In this document: positions 37,136 through 45,985 of the stretch, in pieces
How the letters are laid out: the number at the start of each line of letters is the position of its first letter
Numbering within the stretch: the first letter of the stretch is position 1
Source of the DNA: Mesorhizobium sp. M1E.F.Ca.ET.045.02.1.1
GTDB taxonomy: Bacteria; Pseudomonadota; Alphaproteobacteria; Rhizobiales; Rhizobiaceae
Assembly: GCF_003952485.1 (NCBI RefSeq)
Contig: NZ_CP034447.1
Coordinates: 3,734,501 to 3,798,500 of the forward strand
Direction: 5' to 3'
Length of the DNA: 64,000 nucleotides
The notes under the pieces: model-generated
What the model saw: the letters and a program-made list of their open reading frames with translations, nothing else
What the model was told of the DNA's origin: nothing
The model's database searches: none
Position numbers and translations under genes: made by a program

Positions 37136-38461
37136 GTGCAGACCAATTTCTCAGCCACGCAGCTTGCCGATCCGCATGTCGCGGAATCGGAGAAGATCCT
37201 GCGCAAATGCGTGCATTGCGGCTTCTGCACCGCCACCTGTCCGACCTATGTGACGCTCGGCAATGAGCTCGATTCACCGCGTGGTCGCATCTACCTCATC
37301 AAGGACATGCTGGAGAACGGCCGGCCGGCCGACAAGGAGATCGTCACCCATATCGACCGCTGCCTGTCCTGCCTTGCCTGCATGACGACATGCCCCTCGG
37401 GCGTGAACTACATGCACCTGGTCGACCATGCCCGCGCCCATATCGAGGCGACCTACAGGCGCCCGCTGCCCGATCGGCTGACGCGCGCGATGCTGGCTTT
37501 CGTGCTGCCTTACCCGGGCCGCTTCCGCGCCGCATTGAAGCTGGCCGGGCTCGGCAGGCCGTTCATCGGCCTGTTCGAGAAGCTGCCGGTGCTGAGGCCG
37601 GTCGCCGCCATGCTGAAGCTCGCGCCCTCGTCGATCCCGCCGGCATCGCCGATGGCCACGCCCGGCGTGCATGCCGGCCAGGGCGCGAAGCGCGGCCGCG
37701 TCGCCATCCTCACCGGCTGCGCGCAGTCGGTGCTCGATCCGGCCATCAACGAGACGACCATCTCCTTGCTGACAAGGCTCGGCGTCGAGGTCGTGGTACC
37801 TGAAGGCGAAGGCTGCTGCGGCGCGCTCGTCCATCACATGGGCCGCGAGGATCAGGCCCTTGCCTCGGCCAGGCGGAATGTCGACGCCTGGGCACGCGCG
37901 ATCGAGCAGGGCGGGCTCGACGCCATCATCATCACCGCGTCCGGCTGCGGCACCACGATCAAGGATTACGGCTTCATGCTGCGCCTCGATCCCGCCTATG
38001 CCGAAAAGGCGGCGCACGTTTCGGCGCTGGCCAAGGACATCACCGAATATCTCGCCGCCCTCGACCTGCCTGAGCCGGTGCGCAAGCCGGGCACGATCGT
38101 TGCCTATCACTCCGCCTGCTCGATGCAGCACGGCCAGAAGATCACGCGCCAGCCGAAGGAGCTACTCGCCAAGGCAGGCTTTGTTGTGCGCGAGCCGCGC
38201 GAAGGGCATCTCTGCTGTGGCTCGGCCGGCACCTACAACATCCTGCAGTCCGAGATTTCGAAGAAGCTGCGCGACCGCAAGGTGAGGAATATCGAGGCGA
38301 CCGGCGCCGAAATCGTCGCCACAGGCAATATCGGCTGCATCACCCAGATCGCGTCGGCCGCCAAGCTGCCGGTGGTGCATACGGTGAAGCTGCTCGACTG
38401 GGCCTATGGCGGGCCGAAGCCCGAAGGCGTTTCGGAGAGGAACCTGGTCGGGGCGGAGTGA
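37136..38461 (+). CDS. glcF: Glycolate oxidase iron-sulfur subunit GlcF
   Basis: 441 aa from a GTG at 37136 preceded by AAGGA. Two 4Fe-4S motifs occur: CVHCGFCTATCP and CLSCLACMTTCP. CCG-type motifs follow (GEGCCGALVHHMG, CCGSAGTYN), as in the heterodisulfide reductase-like family. It carries electrons from GlcD/GlcE to the quinone pool. Confidence 0.93.
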   Translation: MQTNFSATQLADPHVAESEKILRKCVHCGFCTATCPTYVTLGNELDSPRGRIYLIKDMLENGRPADKEIVTHIDRCLSCLACMTTCPSGVNYMHLVDHARAHIEATYRRPLPDRLTRAMLAFVLPYPGRFRAALKLAGLGRPFIGLFEKLPVLRPVAAMLKLAPSSIPPASPMATPGVHAGQGAKRGRVAILTGCAQSVLDPAINETTISLLTRLGVEVVVPEGEGCCGALVHHMGREDQALASARRNVDAWARAIEQGGLDAIIITASGCGTTIKDYGFMLRLDPAYAEKAAHVSALAKDITEYLAALDLPEPVRKPGTIVAYHSACSMQHGQKITRQPKELLAKAGFVVREPREGHLCCGSAGTYNILQSEISKKLRDRKVRNIEATGAEIVATGNIGCITQIASAAKLPVVHTVKLLDWAYGGPKPEGVSERNLVGAE

Positions 38462-38469
38462 ACTTCGTC

Positions 38470-38602
38470 GCTGGCGGCCCCCTCATCCGGCCGCTTCGCG
38501 GCCACCTTCTCCCCGAGGGGAGAAGAGGTTGGCGCCGGCGCCGACAGTCTCCTCTCCCCGACGGGGCGAGGTCAGCCGAGCGAAGCGGAGGCTGGGTGAA
38601 GG
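38470..38602. repeat. Dispersed palindromic repeat after glcF
   Basis: CCCCCTCATCCGGCCGCTTC, then CACCTTCTCCCCGAGGGGAG, then a partly mirrored arm TCTCCTCTCCCCGACGGGGC. Related to the repeats at 24771, 41446 and 41938. Confidence 0.65.
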
Positions 38603-38614
38603 GCCGTGCCGCGC

Positions 38615-39535
38615 CTACTCCGCCGCGAGCTGGTCCGCCGAGCCATAGGTCGCCCGGTAGAGCGCGCGCTGGCGGTTGAGCGCCACCATGGTGTTGCGCA
38701 GCAGGATCGCGACCGTCAGCGGGCCGACGCCGCCGGGCACCGGCGTGATCCAGGAGGCGACTTCCTTGACGCTCTCCGTGTCGACGTCGCCGACGATGCG
38801 GCTTTCGCCGTCCGGGCCGATCTCGGAATTGATGCCGATGTCGATGACGCAGGCTCCGGGCTTGACCATGTCGGCCTTGATCAGCCGCGGCCTGCCGACG
38901 GCGACGAACAGGGCGTCGGCGCGCCGCGCATGCGCCGCCACCGAACGCGTCATGTGATGGCATACCGTCACCGTCGCGCCCTCGCTCATCAACAGGAAGG
39001 CGATCGGCTTGCCGACGATCTCGGAATGGCCGACGACGACCACCTCGAGGCCTTTGAGATCGAGGCCGGTCTCCTTGAGCAGCTCGACCGAGGCGGCCGC
39101 CGTGCACGGCGCCAGATCGAGCTGGTTGTAGACGATGTTGCCGATCGAGGCCGGATGCATGCCCTCGACGTCCTTCAGCGGATGCACCGCGGCCTGCAGC
39201 GTCTTGATCGGAATATGCGCCGGCACGGGCCGCTGGATGATGATGCCGGTGATGCGCGGGTCCGCGTTGAGGCCGTGGATGGCGGCTTCCAGCTCGCCCG
39301 CCGTGGTGTCGGCGGCAAAATGCCTTTCCTCGAAGCCGATGCCGGCAAGCTCGGCCTTGGCGCGCTGGTTGCGCACATAGACTTCGACCGCCGCTATGTC
39401 ACCGACGGAGATCGAGACGAGCTTCGGCGGAAAGCCTTCGGCCGTGGCAATCGCCGCGTCCTCGCGCACGGAAGCGATGATGCGCTGGGCGACCGGACCA
39501 CCCCGGAGATAGCGGCTGTCGTCGGACCGGGACAT
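38615..39535 (-). CDS. folD: FolD-like methylene-THF dehydrogenase with altered active site
   Basis: 306 aa. Overall FolD features are present: VVGHSEIVGKPIA, GACVIDIGIN and PVPGGVGPLTVA. The usual active-site motif Y-x3-K is YVRNQ here (Tyr53, Gln57), so the Lys needed for cyclohydrolase activity is Gln. KDVDG is KDVEG (Glu124), while the conserved Gln (IIIQRPVP, Gln101) remains. In human MTHFD1 the same Lys-to-Gln change removes cyclohydrolase but keeps dehydrogenase activity. This protein may therefore be a dehydrogenase only. The ATG at 39535 follows AAAGGT. Confidence 0.85.
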   Translation of the reverse strand: MSRSDDSRYLRGGPVAQRIIASVREDAAIATAEGFPPKLVSISVGDIAAVEVYVRNQRAKAELAGIGFEERHFAADTTAGELEAAIHGLNADPRITGIIIQRPVPAHIPIKTLQAAVHPLKDVEGMHPASIGNIVYNQLDLAPCTAAASVELLKETGLDLKGLEVVVVGHSEIVGKPIAFLLMSEGATVTVCHHMTRSVAAHARRADALFVAVGRPRLIKADMVKPGACVIDIGINSEIGPDGESRIVGDVDTESVKEVASWITPVPGGVGPLTVAILLRNTMVALNRQRALYRATYGSADQLAAE

Positions 39536-39669
39536 GACTGTGACCTTTGGAGCTGGAACCGTTGGCGTGGGAAATTGTGCGCTGCAATAGCAGAGGACGG
39601 CCGGGAAATCAGCCCCCGAAAACGAAACGGCCTGCTTTCGGCGCGACCTGCCGCCAGCCGTGAAAGCGA

Positions 39670-39701
39670 AAAGGGCAGCGCGGTTTCCCGTGCTGCCCTT
39701 T
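39670..39701 (-). terminator. Terminator of the L,D-transpeptidase gene
   Basis: On the minus strand, AAAGGGCAGC and GCTGCCCTTT form a 10-bp stem with a 12-nt loop, followed by TTCGCTTTC. It lies about 140 bases after the L,D-transpeptidase stop, in the 309-base gap before folD. Nothing else was seen in that gap. Confidence 0.65.
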
Positions 39702-39844
39702 CGTGACTGGCCGTATCCCCACACGGCCCGTCCCCCGTATTCGTTGCCAGTCTAAGCACGTCTCCTAAAAGCGCGCTATGGCTTCAGAGCAACAGCAGGC
39801 GCCAAAAACGCCTCAGCGCCGCCTTACTGGCTGATGCGCGGTGA

Positions 39845-40585
39845 CTATATCACCTCGACCGTCGTTCCGACTTTCACGCGCTCGTAAAGGTCGACGACGT
39901 CCTCGTTGCGCATGCGGATGCAACCGGAAGACACCGCGCCGCCGATCGTCCAGGGCTGGTTGGTGCCGTGGATGCGGTATTCGGTGGTGCCGAGATAGAG
40001 CGCGCGCGCGCCGAGCGGGTTCTCGATGCCGCCGGCGAGATAGGTCGGCAGGTAGCGGCCCTTGGCGGCCTCGCGCTTGATCATCACGGCTGGCGGGCGC
40101 CAGTCCGGCCACACCTTCTTGTCGGTGATCTTGTGCGTGCCCGACCATTCGAAGCCAGGCTTGCCGGTGCCGACGCCGTAGCGCCGCGCCTTGCCGTCCT
40201 TCTCGACCAGATAGAGGAAGTTCTGGTGGGTATCGATGACGATGGTGCCGGGCTTCTGCGGGCCGTCATAGGCGACTTCCTGCGGCAGATAGATCGGATT
40301 GATCTGCGGCCGCATCGCCATGCGCTTGGCGGGCTGCTGCACGGCCGCGGTGCGCTGCTGATCGGGCTGCGCCTGGAAAAGCCGCCGCGGCTGCTGCTGC
40401 GTCGCCTGCCGGGTCGGGCGCACGATGCCGGGCGCGTGGCCGAGCTGCAGCACCCAGGGCGCCGAAAGATCGGGGCTCACCATCACCGGCGGCCTGTCGG
40501 CATAACGGTCATCGGCAAGTGAGGTCGTCGCGCCGGCGGCAAGAACCGCGGCTGCGCCGAGCAGTAAAGTGAACGCTGTCTTCAT
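39845..40585 (-). CDS. L,D-transpeptidase (YkuD)
   Basis: 246 aa, exported. The signal peptide is MKTAFTLLLGAAAVLAAGAT, with cleavage likely after SLA. A Gln/Pro-rich linker follows, then a YkuD domain with IVIDTHQNFLYLVEKDGKA and catalytic HGTNQPWTIGG...SSGCIRM. It would crosslink peptidoglycan or attach lipoprotein. The ATG at 40585 follows GAGGGGCG; earlier in-frame ATGs lack a signal peptide. Confidence 0.92.
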   Translation of the reverse strand: MKTAFTLLLGAAAVLAAGATTSLADDRYADRPPVMVSPDLSAPWVLQLGHAPGIVRPTRQATQQQPRRLFQAQPDQQRTAAVQQPAKRMAMRPQINPIYLPQEVAYDGPQKPGTIVIDTHQNFLYLVEKDGKARRYGVGTGKPGFEWSGTHKITDKKVWPDWRPPAVMIKREAAKGRYLPTYLAGGIENPLGARALYLGTTEYRIHGTNQPWTIGGAVSSGCIRMRNEDVVDLYERVKVGTTVEVI

Positions 40586-40795
40586 CGGAACGCCCCTCGA
40601 TCGTCGAACTCGTCCGAGGGAGTGCCCTCGGGTGTCGCGATCCTTGGCGTGGAGCGGCAACCGAAACATGAATCGGAATGCGTAAAATGCCGCTTTGTCA
40701 GTAAACCTTTTGGTGTGGTTACCGGCCGGTTCAGGAATCTGGTAAAGCCACGGTAAAACGGGCGCCGAGGCGCATTAACGAACGGATTTGTGGCA

Positions 40796-41434
40796 ATGGG
40801 ATACGAAAATGCCGGCCTGCTCGACGGCCCCGACGGTATCGCGCGCTGCTTCTGGCATGGCAATCTGCCGGACTATCTCCACTACCACGACCACGAATGG
40901 GGCCGACCCGTGGCGGACGACCGCCGGTTGTTCGAAAAAATCTGCCTCGAAGGTTTCCAGTCCGGCCTGTCGTGGCTGACCATCCTGCGCAAGCGCGAGA
41001 ATTTCCGCGAGGCCTTCGCCAATTTCGACTTCGATCAGGTGGCTCGCTTCACCGATCATGATGTCGAGCGCCTGCTCGGCAATGCCGGCATCATCCGTCA
41101 TCGCGGCAAGATCGTCTCGACCATCAACAACGCCAAGCGAGCCCGCGAGCTCGCCGATGAATTCGGTTCTTTAGCCGCCTGGTTCTGGAAGTTCGAGCCG
41201 GGTCCCGACGAGCGGCCCGAAATCGTCGACCTCGCGCACCTGCGCGCCAATCCGACGACGGCGGTCTCGGTCAGGATTTCCAAGGAATTGAAGAAGCGCG
41301 GCTGGAGCTTCGTCGGCCCGACCACCGTCTATGCCTTCATGCAGGCGATGGGCCTGGTCAACGATCATCTCGAAGGCTGTGTGTGCCGTGCCGAGGTAGA
41401 GGCGGAGAGGAAGAGGTTCAAGCGGCCGAAGTGA
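40796..41434 (+). CDS. tag: DNA-3-methyladenine glycosylase I
   Basis: About 212 aa. It removes 3-methyladenine from DNA. Key features are RCFWHG near the N-terminus, YHDHEWGRP, FEKICLEGFQSGLSWLTILRKR (HhH region), and C-terminal NDHLEGC. The Cys and His residues correspond to the zinc site of E. coli Tag. ATG at 40796 chosen; a GTG two codons upstream is possible. Confidence 0.93.
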   Translation: MGYENAGLLDGPDGIARCFWHGNLPDYLHYHDHEWGRPVADDRRLFEKICLEGFQSGLSWLTILRKRENFREAFANFDFDQVARFTDHDVERLLGNAGIIRHRGKIVSTINNAKRARELADEFGSLAAWFWKFEPGPDERPEIVDLAHLRANPTTAVSVRISKELKKRGWSFVGPTTVYAFMQAMGLVNDHLEGCVCRAEVEAERKRFKRPK

Positions 41435-41445
41435 GCACTCTTTCC

Positions 41446-41590
41446 CTTCGCCCCTTGTGGGAGAAGGTGTCGCCGAAGGCGACGGATGAGGGGTGCTCCA
41501 GGGAACGCCAGCGCCTCACTCCGCTGGAACACCCCTCATCCGTCTCGGCGCTGCGCGCCGATCCACCTTCTCCCACAAGGGGAGAAGGTC
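41446..41590. repeat. Dispersed palindromic repeat after tag
   Basis: CGCCCCTTGTGGGAGAAGG with mirrored CCTTCTCCCACAAGGGGAG. Inner arms share GACGGATGAGGGGTG / CACCCCTCATCCGTC. The cleanest copy of the family split by the IS at 24913. Confidence 0.8.
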
Positions 41591-41599
41591 AGGGTGCAC

Positions 41600-41839
41600 T
41601 CAAACGCCGCCGGCGCCCGTCAAAAACAACCCGGCAAGGATGGCCGCCACGGCCGCGAAGGCCGGGTAGATCACCAGCAGGCCCGTCACCAGCGCGTCGC
41701 GCAAGGTCGGCTTTTGCGCTTCCGCCGCAACCTCGAACGGCCCGGCCGGCTGCTGCGCCGGCTTGAGCGCGAGCCTATCGGCAGGCCGCAGCCTGGCAAT
41801 TGGCTTGCCGCTCTCGATGATGTCGATCTGTTCCGCCAT
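41600..41839 (-). CDS. Small membrane protein, hypothetical
   Basis: 79 aa. A polar N-terminus (MAEQIDIIESGKPIARLRPA) precedes one hydrophobic segment (ALVTGLLVIYPAFAAVAAIL) and a short tail. It sits between two copies of the same dispersed repeat. No function recognised. Confidence 0.65.
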   Translation of the reverse strand: MAEQIDIIESGKPIARLRPADRLALKPAQQPAGPFEVAAEAQKPTLRDALVTGLLVIYPAFAAVAAILAGLFLTGAGGV

Positions 41840-41937
41840 CGCCCCGAACCCCTTGTTTCCGGGGCGCTTTATGGTCTTGGATTGTGTCTGCAGCGTGCCG
41901 CGCTGATGGCGGAATTGTTTCGAAGGCGCGTCTTTGC

Positions 41938-42080
41938 CTTCTCCCCTTGTGGGAGAAGGTGGATCGGCGCGCAGCGCCGAGACGGATTAGGGGTGTTGGC
42001 CGCAGTGCCGTCAGTGCGAAGCTGGAACACCCCTCATCCGTCGCCTTCGGCGACACCTTCTCCCACAAGGGGGGAAGGGA
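41938..42080. repeat. Dispersed palindromic repeat before hisS
   Basis: TTCTCCCCTTGTGGGAGAAG with mirrored CTTCTCCCACAAGGGG. Inner arms GACGGATTAGGGGTG / CACCCCTCATCCGTC. Same family as 41446-41590. Confidence 0.8.
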
Positions 42081-42172
42081 AGGGGCGCTAACCCTTGCCG
42101 CCCAAGGCTGTATCGTCTAGGACACGCCCGCTCGAAATAAGTCAGCGTTTATCTAGCGAAAAGACCCAACCC

Positions 42173-43693
42173 ATGGCCGACAAATCGGAAAAGACGAAAG
42201 CGCGGCTGCCGCGCGGTTTTGCCGACCGCAGCGCCGAAGACATCCGCGCCGTCGAGAAGATGATGGCGACCATTCGCTCGGTCTATGAGCTTTACGGCTT
42301 CGAGCCGGTCGACCAGCCGATGATCGAATACACCGACGCGCTTGGAAAATTCCTGCCCGACCAGGACCGGCCGAACGAAGGCGTCTTCTCCTTCCAGGAC
42401 GACGACGACCAGTGGCTGTCGCTGCGCTATGATCTCACCGCGCCGACCGCGCGCTTCGTCGCCGAGAATTACGACCGCCTGCCGAAACCTTACCGCAGCT
42501 ATCGCTCCGGCTGGGTGTTCCGCAACGAAAAGCCGGGTCCCGGCCGCTTCCGCCAGTTCATGCAGTTCGACGCCGACACGATCGGCACGCCGGGCGTGGC
42601 TGCCGATGCCGAAATGGCGATGATGATGGCCGACGTGATGGAGGCGCTCGGCATCAAGCGCGGCGACTACGTCATCCGCGTCAACAACCGCAAGGTGCTG
42701 GACGGCGTCCTGGAGGCAATCGGGCTTGGTGGTGACGAGAATGCAGGACGCCGACTGACGGTTCTGCGCGCAATCGACAAGCTGGACAAGCTGGGTGTTG
42801 AGGGTGTGCAGCTACTTCTGGGCACGGGTCGGAAGGACGAGAGCGGAGATTTTACCAAGGGCGCCGGACTAGATAAGCCGCATATCGAGTTGGTGATGAA
42901 CTGCGTCGCGGCAGTCGGCGAAATGCGCGCCAGCAACCATGCCACCGTACAAGATCTGAAAGGCTCTCTCGGGAACATATCGGCTTGTGAAGCAGGCTTG
43001 AACGAACTCGAAGAAATTGCGTTGCTTTGCGACGCGGCTGGATATGGACCGGCGCGAATCAAGATTGACCCCTCCGTCGTGCGCGGCCTGGAATATTACA
43101 CCGGTCCGGTCTTCGAGGCCGAGCTTCTGGCCGAGATCCCCAATGAGGACGGCCAGATCGTGCGTTTCGGTTCGGTCGGCGGCGGCGGCCGCTATGACGG
43201 GCTCGTCTCGCGCTTCCGCGGTGAGCCGGTGCCGGCGACCGGCTTCTCCATCGGCGTCTCCCGCCTGATGACGGCGCTGAAGAACCTCGGCAAGCTCGAC
43301 ATTTCCGACGTCGTCGCCCCGGTCGTCGTTCTGGTCATGGACAAGGACACGGAAAGCCTCGGCCGCTACCAGAAGATGGTCGCCGAGCTGCGCGCGGCCG
43401 GCATCCGCTCCGAAATGTATCTCGGCGGCGCCGGCATGAAGGCGCAGTTGAAATATGCCGACCGCCGCGGCAGCCCGATCGCCGTCATCCAGGGCGGCGA
43501 CGAGCGCGCCAAAGGCGAGGTGCAGATCAAGGACCTGATCGAAGGCGCGCGCCTGTCGGCCGAGATCACCGACAACGCCGAATGGCGCGCCGCAAGGCCG
43601 GCACAGGTGACTGTGGTGGAAGGTGAACTGGTGGCCGAGGTGAAGAAGATCCTGGCGGCGCAGGCGGCCGATCGCGCGAAAGGTGGCGCTTGA
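42173..43693 (+). CDS. hisS: Histidyl-tRNA synthetase, divergent alphaproteobacterial type
   Basis: 506 aa class II synthetase. Visible motifs are [49 protein letters not shown] (motif 2), [14 protein letters not shown] and [13 protein letters not shown]. It is longer than the E. coli enzyme and matches the laterally acquired type found with tRNA-His lacking G-1; that tRNA is at 10783-10859. Residues about 181-300 are encoded by DNA of clearly lower G+C (by hand count 31/60 in 42841-42900 and 30/60 in 42961-43020, against 44/60 in 43201-43260), suggesting a recombined segment. The stop lies at the edge of a dispersed repeat. Confidence 0.93.
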   Translation: MADKSEKTKARLPRGFADRSAEDIRAVEKMMATIRSVYELYGFEPVDQPMIEYTDALGKFLPDQDRPNEGVFSFQDDDDQWLSLRYDLTAPTARFVAENYDRLPKPYRSYRSGWVFRNEKPGPGRFRQFMQFDADTIGTPGVAADAEMAMMMADVMEALGIKRGDYVIRVNNRKVLDGVLEAIGLGGDENAGRRLTVLRAIDKLDKLGVEGVQLLLGTGRKDESGDFTKGAGLDKPHIELVMNCVAAVGEMRASNHATVQDLKGSLGNISACEAGLNELEEIALLCDAAGYGPARIKIDPSVVRGLEYYTGPVFEAELLAEIPNEDGQIVRFGSVGGGGRYDGLVSRFRGEPVPATGFSIGVSRLMTALKNLGKLDISDVVAPVVVLVMDKDTESLGRYQKMVAELRAAGIRSEMYLGGAGMKAQLKYADRRGSPIAVIQGGDERAKGEVQIKDLIEGARLSAEITDNAEWRAARPAQVTVVEGELVAEVKKILAAQAADRAKGGA

Positions 43694-43853
43694 GCACCCC
43701 CCTCTGTCCTGCCGGACATCTCCCCCGCAAGGGGGGAGATTGGATGTCGCCTTGGCTTTCGCCAATCGCCGACGTTGCAGGACGATTGCCGTCGGCAAAA
43801 CTGCCGATCTCCCCCCTTGCGGGGGAGATGGCCGGCAGGCCAGAGGGGGGTGC
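43684..43853. repeat. Dispersed palindromic repeat between hisS and hisZ
   Basis: Starts GGCGCTTGAGCACCCCCC (the TGA is the hisS stop), then TCTGTCCTGCCGGACATCTC, and closes with the opposite arm GGGGGAGATGGCCGGCAGGC. Nearly identical to 35255-35312. Confidence 0.8.
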
Positions 43854-43871
43854 CTCGCGCCCAGCCTTCCC

Positions 43872-44993
43872 ATGACCTCCCGCTACCCCGCCATCGCCGC
43901 CGACATCGTAAAACTCTTCGCCGCGCGCGACACGCACGCCGTCGAAGTCGCCGTGCTGCAGCCGGCCGATCCGTTCCTCGACATGGCCGGCGAGGATCTG
44001 CGCCGCCGCATCTTCCTGACCGAGAGCGAGACCGGCAAGACGCTTTGTCTCAGACCGGAATTCACCATTCCCGTCTGCCTCGACCACATCGCCAGCCAGG
44101 CCGGCACGCCGCGCCGCTATTCCTATCTCGGCGAGGTGTTCCGCCAGCGCCGTGAGGGCGGCAACGAGTTCTTCCAGGCCGGCATCGAGGATCTCGGCGA
44201 CCGCGACACGGCCGCTGCCGATGCCCGCTCGCTGGCCGACGCGTACGCGCTGCTGTCGCTGGTGCTGCCCGGGCAGGCGCTCGCGATCACGCTCGGCGAC
44301 CAGACCCTGTTCGAGGCGGTGCTGGCGGCGCTCGGCCTGCCGCGCGGCTGGCGCATGCGGCTCGCGCGCGCCTTCGGCTCGGCGCCGATGCTGGAGGCAG
44401 CCCTTGCCGATCTCGCCAACCCGCCGCGCAACAGCCAGCTCTCCGGTCCGGTCGCCACGCTGGTGCTCGACGGCGATGCGGAAGGTCTTGCCGCGCATAT
44501 CGCCGCCGGCATGGAAGAGGCCGGCCTGTCGGCTTCGTCCGGCCGTGCGCCGGCCGACATCGCGCGCCGGCTGATCGAGAAGGCGCAACTGCGCAGCGTG
44601 CGGCTGTCGAAGGAGGCGTTCTCGGCGCTGAAGGGTTTTCTCGGGATCGACGTCGCGCTGGGTGGCGCGACCGAGGCACTCGAAAAATTCGCCGCCGATG
44701 CCGGCCTGTCGCTGGGCGCGGCGCTCGAGAATTTCGCCGCCCGCGCCAGCGCGATCGAAGCGCACGGCCTGCCGGTCGAAAAGATCCGCTACGACGCCGC
44801 CTTCGGCCGCCCGCTCGATTACTACACCGGTCTGGTCTTCGAAATCGCGGCCGCCGACGGCGACCGGCCGCTGGTCGGCGGCGGCCGCTACGACCGGCTG
44901 CTGACGCTGCTTGGCGCCAAAAAGCCGATCCCCGGCGTCGGCTTCTCGGTCTGGCTCGACCGCATCGAGGCCTTGCGGGAGAGCGCGAAATGA
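43872..44993 (+). CDS. hisZ: ATP phosphoribosyltransferase regulatory subunit
   Basis: 373 aa. A HisRS-like protein without tRNA-binding domain: [64 protein letters not shown] and GGGRYDRLL. It forms the regulatory part of the hetero-octameric HisG/HisZ enzyme for the first step of histidine synthesis. Stop overlaps hisG (ATGA). Confidence 0.93.
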   Translation: MTSRYPAIAADIVKLFAARDTHAVEVAVLQPADPFLDMAGEDLRRRIFLTESETGKTLCLRPEFTIPVCLDHIASQAGTPRRYSYLGEVFRQRREGGNEFFQAGIEDLGDRDTAAADARSLADAYALLSLVLPGQALAITLGDQTLFEAVLAALGLPRGWRMRLARAFGSAPMLEAALADLANPPRNSQLSGPVATLVLDGDAEGLAAHIAAGMEEAGLSASSGRAPADIARRLIEKAQLRSVRLSKEAFSALKGFLGIDVALGGATEALEKFAADAGLSLGAALENFAARASAIEAHGLPVEKIRYDAAFGRPLDYYTGLVFEIAAADGDRPLVGGGRYDRLLTLLGAKKPIPGVGFSVWLDRIEALRESAK

Positions 44994-45682
44994 TCACGCT
45001 GGCGATCCCGTCCAAAGGCCGTCTCAAGGAGCAATCGCTGGAAGTGCTGGCCAAGGCCGGGCTGGCGGTGACCCTGCCGCAGGACGACCGCAAATACCGC
45101 GCCCGCATCGATGGCCTCGACACTGTCGAAGTGGCGTTCCTGTCCGCGTCGGAAATTGCCGGCGAGATCGGCAAGGGCGCGGTCGATCTCGGCATCACCG
45201 GCGAGGACCTGTTGCGCGAGAACCTTGCCGACTGGGAAGCGCGCGCCGAGATCGTCGCCCGCCTCGGCTTCGGCCACGCCGATGTCGTGGTGGCCGTGCC
45301 GGACATCTGGCTCGATGTCGACACCATGACCGATCTCGACGATGTCGCCGCCGATTTCCGCCAGCGCCATGGCCGACGCTTGCGCATCGCCACCAAATAT
45401 TGGCGGCTGACGCAGCAGTTCTTTTCGCTGAAGCACGGCATCCAGGTCTACCGCATCGTCGAAAGCCTCGGCGCCACCGAAGGCGCGCCGGCGGCGGGGC
45501 TGGCCGACGTCATCGTCGACATCACCACCACCGGCTCGACCTTGCGCGCCAACCACCTCAAGGTGCTGGGCGATGGCGTGATCCTGAAGTCGCAGGCCTG
45601 TCTGGTGGCTTCGAAGAAGGAGCGTGATGCGGTCGATCAGGCGCAATTGCGCGATATAGCCGCGAGAATCCCTCCCCCTTGA
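44990..45682 (+). CDS. hisG: ATP phosphoribosyltransferase catalytic subunit, short form
   Basis: 230 aa. The short HisG form without regulatory domain, which needs HisZ. Motifs are [43 protein letters not shown] and [17 protein letters not shown]. Couples ATP and PRPP. Its last codons (IPPP, stop) are encoded by the start of a dispersed repeat (CCTCCCCCTTGAGGGGAGG). Confidence 0.95.
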   Translation: MITLAIPSKGRLKEQSLEVLAKAGLAVTLPQDDRKYRARIDGLDTVEVAFLSASEIAGEIGKGAVDLGITGEDLLRENLADWEARAEIVARLGFGHADVVVAVPDIWLDVDTMTDLDDVAADFRQRHGRRLRIATKYWRLTQQFFSLKHGIQVYRIVESLGATEGAPAAGLADVIVDITTTGSTLRANHLKVLGDGVILKSQACLVASKKERDAVDQAQLRDIAARIPPP

Positions 45683-45796
45683 GGGGAGGGTGGACAGCCG
45701 CCGAAGGCGGATGGACGGGAGGGGTCATCGCGGCAGTGCTCGACGTGAGACGACCCCGCCCGCCTCGCTTCGCGAGGCACCCTCCCCTCAAGGGGG
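45670..45796. repeat. Dispersed palindromic repeat split by the second IS copy
   Basis: CCTCCCCCTTGAGGGGAGGG (overlapping the hisG stop) is mirrored by CACCCTCCCCTCAAGGGGG at the edge of the IS. The element resumes at 47310-47330. The IS lies in the distal arm, as in copy 1. Confidence 0.75.
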
Positions 45797-45923
45797 CTAG
45801 CGTGCGCACACATTTGCTTCGTGCTGTGGTCAAGCGTGAAGAGGCGCCGTCGGAAAATGGCTTGAAGCGGTTGAATTGTATGTGATTCTGTAGCCGCCAT
45901 TGTTGATTCTGGAGGTTTTGACG

Positions 45924-45985
45924 ATGGCTTCGTTGCTTGGCTACTTCGGCGACCTGCGCCTGCAAAAAAGGGGAGCATGGTTCTG
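45924..45985 (+). other. Transposase 5' segment and A6G4 slip site (copy 2)
   Basis: ATG at 45924 opens a frame encoding MASLLGYFGDLRLQKRG. A6 at 45964-45969 followed by G4 at 45970-45973 is the only point needed to join it by -1 shift to the main transposase frame, whose ATG is at 45977. Confidence 0.6.

Noticed and set aside
45963..45973. Canonical A-AAA-AAG slippery heptamer in the transposase
   Set aside because: The zero-frame codons are CAA AAA AGG, so the heptamer in frame is A AAA AGG, not the canonical one. Slippage remains likely but the mechanism is open.
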